A stretch of 64,000 nucleotides of DNA from Nymphaea colorata (lineage: Eukaryota; Streptophyta; Magnoliopsida; Nymphaeales; Nymphaeaceae), in the NCBI RefSeq assembly GCF_008831285.2, contig NC_045145.1:8928802-8992801 (forward strand), written 5' to 3'. The notes under the pieces are model-generated. The model saw only the letters and a program-made list of their open reading frames with translations, searched no databases and was not told where the DNA came from. Below are positions 33,122 to 44,960 of the stretch, in pieces (position 1 is the first letter of the stretch; the number at the start of each line of letters is the position of its first letter). The translations under genes were made by a program, and so were the position numbers.

Positions 33122-34666
33122 ATGGAATATCATCGTAGGGGTAAGAAGCGAGCTGGGCCGTTTTAGAGGCACATAGAGAGCCCAGCCCAACCCATTCTGA
33201 TGCGCATACTCCGCGGGGTGACAGTGCGTCAGAGCCCCAGTATGCCCAGCTAGGTGGGGGTGCCCAAACCCCACCAGACAGACTCCGCCAGTGGATCAGC
33301 AGACTATATTGCTGACCACGTTGCAGACACTGACCACGTTAGTGCAGTCGATGGTCGGTAATTAGAGGAGTAATGCATCTCCTTCGGGGACACCAGTGCT
33401 CCAGTTCGGGACAAGGCAACGGCAATGTCTTATCAGCAGTTTATGGCGATGCACCGCCTATCTTTTCAGGAGGGGGCAGTCATGACAAGGCAAAGGACTG
33501 GATTGAAGAGGTTGAACGTATTTTTTGGCTTCTGAAGGTGCCAGAAGAAGATAGAGTGAACTATGGCTCCTATTTGTTGAAGGGTGATGCCAAGAATTGG
33601 TGGCAGTCAACTAGTGAGATTCGGTTCGCTGGCCAAGGGTCAATCTCATGGAAGCAGTTAGAGATTCCTTCTTCAGCACATACTTTCCAGTGTATGCCAG
33701 AGACAAGAAAATGCAAGAATTTCTAGATTTGCAGCAGAATCAGTCGAGCTTAGAAGAGTACATTACGAGATATCGGCACTTGGAGGTGTATTGCCCACAC
33801 CTTTACACTACAGATGAGGCCAGAGCGGGCAAGTTTGTGCGTGGGCTGCGAGATGGACTACGAAGCAAAGTGTTGACAAGTAGACCTCGTGACTTGGATG
33901 AGGCAGTTACAATGGCACGATGCATAGAAGAAGATTGGGTAAGGACACAGAAGGATCATCAGAAGAAAGCAGGCCAGCATTCACAAGGTGGACGGACACA
34001 GGTAAAGCGCCAACACTTTGCGGGCAGGACAGGCCTTATGAGAGGCGGGATGACCGAACTTTCAGACGGAACCTGCCTAGTGAGGCCACACAGGGGTCAG
34101 TGGCCACTCCGACTTCTCAGAAGTGCCCCACTTGTTCTCGTGTGCACCCCGGGAAGCCGTGCTATCGGGTGACTGGTGCTTGTTTACACTGCGGAGGTAT
34201 GAGACACTTTATCAAGGATTGCCCATTGAAGAAAGAAAGAGAATTGAAGAAGCCTGAAGCCGGTTCTTCTAGCGCACGACAGACGTCTGGACCTGTCTAC
34301 GCTACTACTGTGGAGGAGCTTCAGGCACACGACCTCGTTGAAGGTACTTTATTTGTCAGTTCTCATATTGCTAGAGTGTTATTTGATGCAGGAACGACGC
34401 ATTCTTTTATATCTAGTCGATTTGCTACCTCACTAGAAGTGTCGGCTAGAAGAATGCCATATGTTTTAAAAGTTGTTAGCCCGATGCATGCTCAAGAGTC
34501 GTGTCGTGAGTATCTTCCTGATGTGGACGTGGAAATCCATCAACTTCACCTACACGCACAGTTGGTGATCCTAGGTCTCAGTGAGTTTGATGTGATTTTG
34601 GGTATGGATTGGTTGTATGCGCATTATGCCATGATAGATTACAGGAAGAACAGATACAGATGTTGA
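33122..34666 (+). pseudogene. gypsy gag and protease, second copy, with homopolymer deletions
   Basis: Same content as the first copy, including the nonsense TAG after MVGN, but the frame is further broken by single-base deletions: GCCGTTTTAG for GCCGTTTTTAG, CACCAGAC for CACCAAGAC, TCGGGGAC for TCGGGGGAC, ATGCACCG for ATGCAACCG, GCAGTTAG for GCAGTTTAG, GACAGGCC for GACAAGGCC. All are losses of one base from a run and all lie before about 34035. Downstream the copy is indistinguishable by eye from the first. The DAG protease variant is shared. Confidence 0.88.
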
Positions 34667-37600
34667 CTAATGAGATGCAGCCTGTGGAATTTCATGCTCG
34701 TAGGGCCAGTCGAACTGATAAGATATTGGTGTCTGCATTGAAGGCTAAGCGATGGATAGAAAGTGGAAGCGTTGTCTTCTTGGTCAATGTGTTGATCAAT
34801 GAGGCTGAACGGATGAAATTGCAGGATGTTGCCGTGGTGAGTGAGTATCCTGATGTGTTTCCTGAGGAATTATCAAGTTTGCCTCCAACTCGAGAAGTGG
34901 AGTTCAAGATAGAGTTGTTACCAGGGACAACTCCTATTTCTAAGGCACCCTACCGTATAGCACCAGCAGAGTTAGAAGAGTTGAAGAAGCAACTGTAGGA
35001 GCTCTTAGACAAGGGCTTCATCCGACCTAGTGTGTCACCTTGGGGAGCACCTGTATTGTTTGTGAAAAAGAAAGATGGGACTATGCGCTTGTGCATAGAT
35101 TATCGCATGTTGAATCAAGTCACCATCAAGAATAAGTATCTGTTTCCAAGAATTGAAGACTTGTTTGATCAGCTTAAGAATGCAAAGGTTTTCTCTAAGA
35201 TCGATCTGAGTAATGGCTACCATCAACTCTTGATACGGGAGGAAGATGTTTCTAAGACTGCTTTTCGAACCAGATATGGGCATTATGAATTCAGGGTCAT
35301 GCCTTTTGGGTTGACTAATGCTCCCGCAGCGTTCATGGACCTCATGAATCGGGTTTTCCAAGAGTTCTTGGATCGTTTTGTTATTGTGTTTGTTGATGAT
35401 ATTTTGGTGTACTCAGAGAGTGTGGCAGAGCACAGAGACCACTTGAGAAGTGTGTTGGGTCTTTTGCGCAAGCATAAGCTTTATGCCAAATACTCAAAAT
35501 GTGAATTTTGGCTAGAGAAGGTAAACTTTCTGGGTCATGTGATCTCGAAGGATGGAGTATCCGTCGATCCGGCTAAGGTGTCAGCTGTTCAGGACTGGAG
35601 GACACCTTGCAGTGTAACTGAGGTTAGAAGCTTTTTGGGATTGGCAAGATACTATCGCAGGTTCATACAAGACTTTTCGAAAATAGCTACACCCATGACT
35701 AAGCTATTGAGAAAAGGAGTGAAGTTTGTGTGGAATGAAGAGTGTGAGAAGAGTTTTCAAAATCTGAAGGTCAAGCTTACTACTGCCCCTATTTTGACAC
35801 TTCCATCAGGTCATTCTAGTTTTGTGGTGTACACTGATGCTTCGGGGATCGGATATGGTTGTGTGTTGATGCAGCATGGCCGTGTAGTGGCTTATGCATC
35901 AAGGCAGTTGAAGGCCCATGAGCAACACTATCCCACTCATGATTTGGAGTTGGGAGCAGTTGTGTTCGCATTGAAGATGTGGAGACACTATCTTTATGGT
36001 GCAACATTCGAGGTGTTTACCGATCACAAGTCCTTGAAGTATATATCCTCACAAAGGGATCTCAACTTGAGGCAAAGAAGATGGATCGAATATTTAAAGG
36101 ATTATGATTTCACCATATCGTATCGTCCAGGCAAGGCGAATGTGGTGGCAGATGTGTTGAGCAGGCATGCCAAGGCGACAATGTGCAGTATGTTGACTCG
36201 TTCTTGGACATTATTGCAAGATGTGATAGCTTGGCAGCCTTACATTTGTGATGAGAACAAGGCAATGATGACGGCCTTGATTCGGCATCCTTTGATGGAA
36301 GAACTTGTAATGAAACAAAAGGAAGATCCAGAGTTTGCTAAGAACATGGAAGAAAGCAAGAAGACAGATTCTCTTTGGCATCAAGATGAAGATGGGTCAT
36401 TGCGGTTTCGGCAGAGATTATGGGTTCCTAGAGATGAAGGGGTGAAGCGTCTGTTGCTTGATGAAGCTCACAAATCTAAGTTTTCTATTCACCCTGGCAG
36501 TACAAAGATGTTTCAAGATATGAGAAGAAATTTTTGGTGGCCTGGAATGAAGCGTGAAATTGCAGAATATGTGGCAAAGTGCTTAGTTTACCAACAAGTA
36601 AAAGCAGAGCATCAGCGACCAGGAGACTTGTTGCAAAGAATCGATATTCCAGTGTGAAAATGGGAAGACATTACTATGGATTTTGTGGTTGGGTTGCCTC
36701 GTACCAAAAGACAACAGAATGCCATATGGGTGATTGTTGATCGACTTACGAAGTCCGTTCACTTTCTGTCAATCAGAATCAGTCAATCTTTGGAAAATCT
36801 CGCAGAGTTGTATATTGGCGAGATAGTGAGATTGCATGGAGTGCCAAAGTCTATCATTTCAGATCGAGATCCGCGTTTTACCTCTAGGTTTTGGGGGCAA
36901 TTACAGAGGGCTTTGGGTACCAAGCTTAAGATGAGCACAACATTTCATCTCCAAACTGATGGGCAATCAGAGAGGACTATTCAGACCTTAGAAGACATGT
37001 TGCATGCATGTGTCTTAGAGTGAAAAGGAGAATGGGACAAACATGTGAAACTGGCAGAATTTGCTTATAATAACAGTTACCACTCTAGTATTGGGATGGC
37101 ACTGTTTGAGGCTTTGTATGGAAGGCCGTGCAGATCTCCAGCTTGTTGGACCGATTTAGGTGATGGCAAGATCGAAAACCCTTTAGTATTGCAACACTAC
37201 ACCGACCAAGTGAAATTAATAAGAAAGAAGTTGTTTACTGCTCAGAGTAGACAAAAAAGTTATGCTGACATTCGTCGTAGAGAATTGGCTTTGGAGGTGG
37301 GTGATCATGTGTTTTTAAAGATTTCTCCTACTAAAGGTGTTTTTCGCTTTGGTGCGAAGGGAAAATTGAGCCTGAGGTTCGTAGGACCTTTTGAGATATT
37401 AGAGAAGATTTGAGAGGTGGCATACAGATTGGCGTTACCACCAGTTTTGAGTCACGTTCATGACGTCTTCCATGTTTCCATGCTTCGAAAATACGTACCA
37501 GATCCGACACATGTGATTGATTTTCAAGGTATTCTAGTACAAGATGATTTGACAATGGAAGAACAACCCATTAGAATTGTGGATAATCGAGAGCAAGTGC

Positions 37601-37719
37601 TTCGCACTAAGAGAATTCCTTTGGTGAAAGTGGAATGGCAGTACCATGGGTTGAAGGAGAGTACATGGGAGCATGAGGAGGACATGCGGAAGCAATATCC
37701 ACACTTGTTCTTGCATTGA
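34667..37719 (+). pseudogene. gypsy pol, second copy
   Basis: Translated segments are identical to the first copy: the same four stops (34996-34998, 36655-36657, 37021-37023, 37411-37413), the same CLVY integrase change and the same domain order RT, RNase H, integrase, chromodomain-like tail. Identity of every private mutation shows that it is a copy of the same element, biological or artefactual, and not an independent insertion. Confidence 0.92.
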
Positions 37720-37757
37720 GGTATGAGCTAAATTTCGAGGACGAAATTTTCTTTTTT

Positions 37758-37769
37758 AGGAGGGCAGGA
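37758..37769 (+). promoter_or_regulatory. polypurine tract, second copy
   Basis: AGGAGGGCAGGA immediately before LTR 3. Confidence 0.78.
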
Positions 37770-40700
37770 TGTAACGCTCGTTGGTTTTGGCAGGTCGGGT
37801 CGGGTTAGGGTCCAGACCCGGACCCGACACCCACTCGCGTAAGGAGCCCGACGCGAGGCCCTTCTCCCTCGCCTTTCCCTTTTTCCTCCTTCGTCGTCTC
37901 CTGGTGGTCTCCCGTGACAGCACAGAGGGAGGAGAAGTGGCGGTCGGTGTGGTGGTGGCTGGAACGACGACGGCGACGGAGGTCGCAGCGGCGACTACGG
38001 CAGCGGCGACTACGGCAGCGGCGACTTCGTAAACCCTCTCTCTCTCGTGCGATTTTCCCTTCTCTACCACTCATGTCCTTTTGTTTTTTTTTTCTCTGCC
38101 GCACGTCCCCTCTTCTTCTCTCTCGCCACTCTCTTTCCCCTTTTCCGCTGGTTCTCTACCGCTCGACCCTCTTCTCACTCACCCGCACTCCCCCACCTGC
38201 TCTTTCTCTCTTCTCTCACCCCCACTGCCGTTTTCCCCCTTGACCGAACCCCTCCTCTCTCTGTCTCTCCTCTCTGTCAGCGTCCTTTTCTCTTGTTCAT
38301 TTCAGCTTTTCCCACTACTACCGTGGGTCTCTCCTAGCAACAGATTTGGTGTTGAACTTTATTTGGACGTGTGTTGACTCTTTTTATGGCGTTTTGGGGT
38401 TGGATTGCAGTTTAGGGACGTTTTTCCCCTCTTACCAGCTAGTAGGGCCTGTAGTGAGCAGCAGCAGCAAGCAATCTCGAGCATTGGCACTTGATCGGAC
38501 GTGTTAAGTGGTTGCTAGAAGGGTTGTAGCAGTTTGGACGCTTGTTTTGGGGTGAGCGATACCTAATCAAGCTCAAAGTAATGAATATTATCTTCTAAAG
38601 CATGTATAATTATTGTTCGAGCATGCTAGAGCTTAGAATTGATGATTTGTTAGTGATTTTGTTTTTGGAAGAAACTTAGGATTTGCGTTGGGAAGTAATG
38701 ATTCATGTATTTAATGATCGTTTAAGCATGATGAATTAATTTTCGAATCTTTAGGGAAGCATGGTAGAGATTGTGAGGTTGTGGGGAAGATTTAGAACCG
38801 TCTTAGGGAGTGTAGCGCAGACTTCCGTGAGCGGGTGTATCATGAAGTTAATTAGGGAAAGTATACGTATTTGGATGTGACTTTGGGGTTGATGTCTTAA
38901 TTAAAGAACGTTATTGATGAAGGAATTAGTGATGAACTGATTGATGGTTGAGGGTTTTGATATTTCGAGGCAACGTCAAGGCGTAAAGGAGGAGGCCTAT
39001 TGGAGAGCTTGTTGGTCGACACTACCTGTCGACACGCTCTTGAGGCGACGACACGTGCCTCAAGGATTTTATTTTGTATTTGTTCGTTTTTGTTTGAATT
39101 GTGTAGGTATCTAGAAGAAACCTTATTCTTGTTTATGTTTGCAGGTGCACCGGGCACATCCCGTCGACCATGAGTTCGAAGCTTGAGGCATTTTGAAGAA
39201 TTTGGTGAGCGTGCCACAGGTATGGCGACATTCCAGGCAAATCCCTGCCTGGGGCAAATGTGTGATTGTGTGCTCCTAGGATCAAGGGATCCTAGGATTG
39301 TGATGTTAAATTGATTGACTGCTTTGTGAATGAGTATATGTATGTTGCTTATACGATATGAGTGGGTTAGAAAGATTATTAGTCTTTTGTTTTGAAAATG
39401 CTACGCTTTGGCATGTGCATGCTAGAATTGATATCTGTTTAGGACAGAAGAGGCGGGGTATCGAGTCGAGTGTCTCCTCGACCCCAATTGTGCATTAGAA
39501 AGCATCATATAATGATAACTGCATAGGACAGCTACGAGCCAACCGCAGATCGAGACTACTCTTTGTGGATTGGCTAAGTTTTTCGAAAAGGTGATTGACG
39601 TGATTGATGTGAGGATTGATGTGATGATTGATATGAATGTGTATGTTGTTGCATATGCATTGCCATGGGCAACGATGCAAATGGATGAAATAGAGGGTAA
39701 TTGTACCCATACTGTTTGACGGCTAGCTATGACTGTTAGTGTGATGTGTAGACCTCGTGTGGAGGCAACTGGAGGTTTGAATGCACTCGTGGAGTGTACC
39801 AACCTCATGAGCTAGCCAGTCAGTTTGTGAATGCATTATTCTAATGATAATAATCAATGATTAGGAGATGAGAGGCCAGTGGGATGTGGGTGTGTGTATG
39901 GGAGACGTCCCGTTCTTGCCACTGGTCTCGCATGTCGGAGCGTAGGCGGTGCAAGGCCCTTGGGTTATGTTGTGTATTGTGCTTGGAGCGTTGGGCTCCC
40001 GCCTTCCCAACCTGGGTGTCTTAGGGAAGGCTGAGTATCTCACCTTCGACTTCACACATCCAGGGATGAGTGCTCTGCCGCTGCAGCGGGTGAAATAAAT
40101 CCATACTGTTATGGGCCACCACGGGGGTTGTCTCTCGGCTGTAGGCCGCCCGCAGTGTGCACGTGCCTGTGTTGCACCCACAGGAACTGTTAATGCACTA
40201 AAGTTAATGAAAATGTAATGTGTTTGACAGAATGCATGTGACTGACGCATATATGAATGATATGAATACAAGTGTTATGTTTAAGCATGCTTCGCATGTG
40301 ACTGATGTTGTGTTAGTGTGGCCATCAAGTGGCTTTTACGTGTCGTACTCTGACACGACAAGACGATAGATGGGTTGATATTTGTTCTTTTATTTGATCC
40401 TTACTTGAGAGGATTTGGCATTTTCCTGGCTTGTTGCCATACTGCGAAAGCTGAGCCTTCAGTTGTTTTCTTTTTCAGGTTTTGGCAGACCCGGGGCAAC
40501 AGGTTGAGCAGATGGCTTCACTCACATCCTACTGGGGAGGTTTTGGGATTGTCGTTTGTAGTGCCGGCGCGTCATGTTTTGGTTTTATTGATGTTTTCTT
40601 TTGTTAGGCATCAATGTTATGATTTTGGGGCATTTTGGTCTTGCACATAGATGTGAATTTGTAAGAAACAAAATGGTTATATAAATGAAAGTTCGCCCCA

Positions 40701-40815
40701 TTGTTTTGAATTGTTTGGCTCATCGTCTTTTTGAATTGTTGGGTAGTCACACCTCGATGCTTTATGTTTAGAAAAAAAAAAAAACTTTGAGGGTTAAAAA
40801 GGTCGGGGTGTGACA
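37770..40815 (+). repeat. LTR 3 (3' LTR) of the gypsy block
   Basis: 3,046 bp, TGTAACGC...GGTGTGACA. It is the longest of the three and contains the ~170-bp interval (about 39630-39800) deleted from LTR 1. The hairpin TCCTAGGATC-AAGG-GATCCTAGGA is at 39274-39297. Confidence 0.92.
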
Positions 40816-40820
40816 TATTT

Positions 40821-41290
40821 TCCTGCTAAACCCTTACAAACACTTGATCACTAGAGTCAATAGCATCTCCTACTCTTGACTTTCTCAGCTTCATAGGATT
40901 TTGCCAGATTTCCTCTTTTAATGATTGACAACAAAAAAAAAACTTGAAAGTTTCCTTTTGCTTGGGTAGGTAGTAAGAACAAAACGAAGGCACATCATTG
41001 CATGACAAGACACTTTTAAAATGTTTTTAGGCACAATAAAAAATTCCCTTTCAAAAAAGTACTTGACATCAAATGGCATATCCACCAGAAGTAGGAACTC
41101 TCTTCTACCAAAAGAGGAGTTTTTATGAAACCAGACTGACTTGTTGGGTAGAAGAAGAACTCCATATGCTCTCCTATAGAAGTAGGGAAGATCAAACTAT
41201 CCAATTCAAAAATCAAACTATCGAATTCAAAAATCAAATACAAATCACCTATTCTACTCTATTCCCACCTATCTAATCACTCCTTCCTTG
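40821..41290 (-). repeat. inverted copy of repeat R in unit 2, part 2
   Basis: Continues the repeat interrupted at 22422 and matches 14372-14830 closely (e.g. CACTTTTAAAATGTTTTTAG, TACTTGACATCAAATGG). Confidence 0.65.
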
Positions 41291-41876
41291 CACCTTATGA
41301 TAAATAAATCAAGAATTCAAGCAAAAAAAGATAAAATAGTTTATAAGAACATAAACACGTCCTAAAAACGAAGAAGTGAACCTATATTTTCTAAGTTGAA
41401 CCCTTACCAACTATAAGATATAAAATTTCAACAAAAAAAAAATGAAAACAGCAAAGCAAACCTTTCCACCAATGTCGTGTGAGTTTAATGACTAAAGATC
41501 CAAAATTCGAAAAAAAATGAAGACTACTAAATAATGCTGCAAATCCAAAATAATTGGTCCAACTGAAAACTGGCGGCCATTTTACATATGCCAAAGAAGT
41601 TTTAGATACAAAAAAAAAAAAATTGAGGGATGTTTTTATATTTAAAAACGATTTTTAATTTGGTGAAAATTATACCAGAAACACAGGACAACAACTACAA
41701 TTCCTAGTCTACTTCAAAAACGATCCTACAAATAAAAGTTCAATGTTCTCCAGTAAAAACAAATGATATTAGCACGTCAAAAAACAGTAATAAACACTCA
41801 ATGGAAGAATCACACCCATACCGGGTACTCGTATCCATACCAATGTAACATAAGTATCAATGCAATATGGTATATA

Positions 41877-42447
41877 CTACTCATTCCATTCATACGAATA
41901 ACGGTACTTCTCATGAACATAGATGTGCATCTTTTTGAAAGCACTCCTCAAAACCTGCAGCAAAAGAAATGCAGACATAAAACCGATAGCTTATTTGATG
42001 AGGAACAATTGGCTGATATGGCCTACATGTAGCTGAACTAAAGTTAAAAAAAAGCTGTGAAATGGATCAATTTTCCTTCCTACATACTTGCAATGGCCTA
42101 CCAACTTTGATTTTCAAGGAACATGTTTTTTTTTAAATAACTGCACAAAGTGAAAACAACATACTTGCAAAGTGCAACGTCTAGAGGGCAGCTTGTATGT
42201 GTGACTTCCAAGGGTTTTAGCATGGTGGAAAGCATATTCTCCAAATGTCAGACTAGCTTGTCTGGTAATGATTTTGAGACTGTCAACAACTCCTCTAACA
42301 ACCTGATTACAGAGGAAAAAACTAAATAAAAAGCTTGAAAACGAAGGCAAGAGAAAAACAAGAGATTAGCATTGCTCACTGATGCGCCAGACTCTCCTTC
42401 CATGTTCTCATGAATGGCCACATTATCGGGTTTTGTAAGCAGTAAAC
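41877..42447 (-). pseudogene. unidentified spliced exons in unit 2
   Basis: Paralogue of the unit 1 exons at 15422-15999. Minus exons: 42447-42380 (68 bp, intact splice sites), 42302-42165 (138 bp, two bases shorter than in unit 1, so the frame breaks after TFGEYAFHHA) and 41954-41877 (78 bp, ending in TAG, VLRSAFKKMHIYVHEKYR). The net 2-bp loss makes this copy non-coding in its second half. Family not recognised. Confidence 0.4.
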
Positions 42448-43347
42448 CTGAATTAGATGGATAGCATGAATCAAGGATTTCAGTTAGGGGATGTTTGACG
42501 GCCTAAAAATATGGAATTGGAAATATATTTCTGGAAATATATTTATGGAAAAAAGGAATGGGAAAAATATTTACGATTCCCATTTTGATGTGTGTGTGAT
42601 GACTGAGAAATATATTTCTGTGTTTGATGATAAGGAAATATATTTCCACATTTTCAGAAAATTAATTCTTAGTTTGATAATAAGGAAACATTTTTCCACA
42701 TTTTCTAGAAGAGGAAGATTGATATAGCACATAAACAACAATAACAAGGAAAAGTGTAGACGCATGTGGTAAAATTCAAACTTAAAATGTGGTAAACTTT
42801 TAAAACACAATATGATAAGTTTTACTTGCAGCCACGTTTTCTTAATAAGAGTATACTTTTCATTATGCCCAAAAGCAATGGAAGAAGTGTTAGTGCCATC
42901 TCCTTTCCTAGGCACTGTAAATTTTAGTCACGTGCACTCTTCATCCACTACAAATAGTGGTCTTATATCTAATTCAAGAAAACTTGATTAATTAAACCAA
43001 TTATCGTCCAAACAGGAGGTCAAATGATTAGAGGTGATCTTTGGACAACCTCAGAATGTTGGCTATCACAAAGGACTAACCCTTGAGACCAAATTTACAG
43101 CTGATAAGCCCCACATTTGAGAAAACAACATAAAACATGAATTATTCAACCAAGTAACCCAACCATAGAAGGCTATGCCCAAAGTCGTAACAAGATATTT
43201 AGTAAAATACACCAACAGCAGTCGGTAAAGTATACCAACAATAGGAACAGCACAAAGAGAAGAAGGCTGCCTTGTGCAACAGAAGATGCAGAAACAAAGG
43301 GAGCACTACGAGAAAGCAGGCAGGCAGGAGGAAGTAAACCAGTTTAC

Positions 43348-44658
43348 CTGAGCTTTTTGCGATGGAGTAACACGGCAACAAACAGCAGTTCTTGATAAAA
43401 CAACCAATGCAGCAAACAGTGCACGTCTATGCTTGTGTAATCTCGAGAGCCCAACCATCAATAACAAAAGCAACATCCTGGATGCAAAAAACACCAATGC
43501 TAACTCCTTTAGAGAACTCAAAGCATCCACTTTAACTGGACAAAATTATACCATTTTCTACTGTGTGCCTAGTGAGAATACATTAGGAGCAAAAGGATAC
43601 TTCAAAGTATTCGGATATCTATGAGTTATAGATAAGGTAGTGATACCCTGGGAGGGAGAAAAAAAAAACTTGGTGAATTTGACAACATGAATACAGATTT
43701 CTTGAAATGGCTCCTCACAATCATAAATTTTGTATTATACAATTTATGCAATTACTTGAGGTATAAAATGACAAAGTTTACACCTTAGGCTCTGAGGTGC
43801 TTATTCTTATTGTAAGCAACACCCTTTCCAAGCTCCTTGCAACTTCATCTTCTGTCCTCCCATTTATTAACAGAAGCTGTCCTTTTGGCCCTGCATGATC
43901 TAACTGACATAAGTTCTACTACCATTTGATAGCTTATGCATGACTAAGTAGTTTGTAATATAAAGCGCAAGAAATAAGCAGGATCAGGTCCAACAGAAAC
44001 AACATCAGCAAGTTTATCAAAAGGAACCATACTATTAGATCTGGATGCTAGCAGTCTTCCAATTAGCTTTCTCACGTATGCCTACACCATCTGTGCATGC
44101 CTGAGTCTCCACCAACAGCAGCACAAAACAAGATCAAGGGCGTCTTCCCTTCATCCACATACTGAAGATCTTGCATGAAGGAAGAAAAGAGAACTAAGAC
44201 CACATTCTGATCACATCCACATACAGCTTGCACACAGAAGAAAGTTTATATTTTCTTTACGAAAGTTGTCAAATGCCAAAAAGAGAAAACATTTCAGCTC
44301 ACTCTTTGTGACAATCTGCGTTGATGAGAGAAAGTGACCTCGGCTCGTGAGAAAAGAAGAATGAAGCATGACTAACCAGGAGAAATTAGGTTGCAAGAGA
44401 GCGCTATCTGAATGGCTGGATTTTGTTTATCACCAGTAAGCATCCAAAAGTTGATTCCAGCCTTCTGAAGCAGATCGATTGTTTCAGGAAGACCTTCCTG
44501 CAATGGCATCCAAAAGAAAACGAAGACAATCTACTTAAGTCAAACCAGAAGGAAAGCTCTCGCACAAAACAATACCCCCCAGAGAAGGAAAAAGAGAATC
44601 ACCTGTAGACGGTCTTCTATTGCAGCAACTCCAAGAACCTCAGGAATGTGTTCCAAAC
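43348..44658 (-). pseudogene. ALA2-like: P4-ATPase (ALA2-like) fragment, copy alpha: four exons in order
   Basis: The best preserved copy, spanning the unit 2/unit 3 boundary. Minus exons: a 44658-44603 (after TGATAG), b 44497-44377 ([41 protein letters not shown]), c 43890-43784 (PKGQLLLINGRTEDEVAR, SLERVLLTIRISTSEPK) and d 43477-43348 (DVAFVIDGWALEI, then in another frame LFAALVVLSRTAVCCRVT, PSQKAQ). All splice sites are canonical and phases match between a, b, c and d. Exon d has the same 2-bp deletion as copy beta, so the gene was already broken before the duplication. These exons cover the P domain from the TGDK motif to just before the GDGGND motif. No later ALA2 exon was found downstream. 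Confidence 0.86.
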
Positions 44659-44960
44659 CTATCAAGAATATATATAGTCAATAAATAATACAACACAACT
44701 GAAACTTAAATGCAACAGCACATGCCAACTAGAAAGAATGCATGCATAATACTCTAGGGAGACCAAAGGCATGGCCAATAGACAAGCCATTGCTAAGTAG
44801 CCACATGTTGGTCCATTCATTAGAACGTTCAAGCTTGACAACAACCTCATCTATAGAGCTCTAATTTGGCCCCCAGTGCCTACAAAGAGTTGGATGAACT
44901 TCACATATATCCAAAATGGCAATGATTTATGATTAGGTAAAACAAGACATTTGAAAATCA
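43982..44960. repeat. tandem segmental duplication, unit 3 (partial)
   Basis: Matches 11265-12220 and 20386-21325. Homology stops at about 44960 (TTGAAAATCAT), where WRKY coding sequence starts. Confidence 0.85.

Larger units (their letters stand above)
22423..40820 (+). mobile_element. Tekay/Del-like Ty3/gypsy block: LTR-internal-LTR-internal-LTR, TATTT target duplication
   Basis: The block 22428-40815 begins TGTAACGC and ends GGTGTGACA. It is flanked by TATTT at 22423-22427 and 40816-40820; unit 1 has the empty site GGATATTTTCCT at 14360-14371. It contains three LTRs, two primer-binding sites and two internal regions in the same orientation. LTRs near 3 kb, a tRNA-Met primer site, the pol order PR-RT-RH-IN and a chromodomain-like C-terminus fit the Tekay/Del chromovirus clade. 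The outer duplication shows one insertion event; the second internal region is therefore a later duplication or an assembly artefact. Confidence 0.92.
20386..43981. repeat. tandem segmental duplication, unit 2 (interrupted by gypsy block)
   Basis: Starts AGGATCAGGTCCAACAG like units 1 and 3. It is interrupted at 22428-40815 by the gypsy block with TATTT target duplications; the remainder is about 5.2 kb. It lacks the hAT-like element and the solo LTR that unit 1 carries. Confidence 0.88.
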
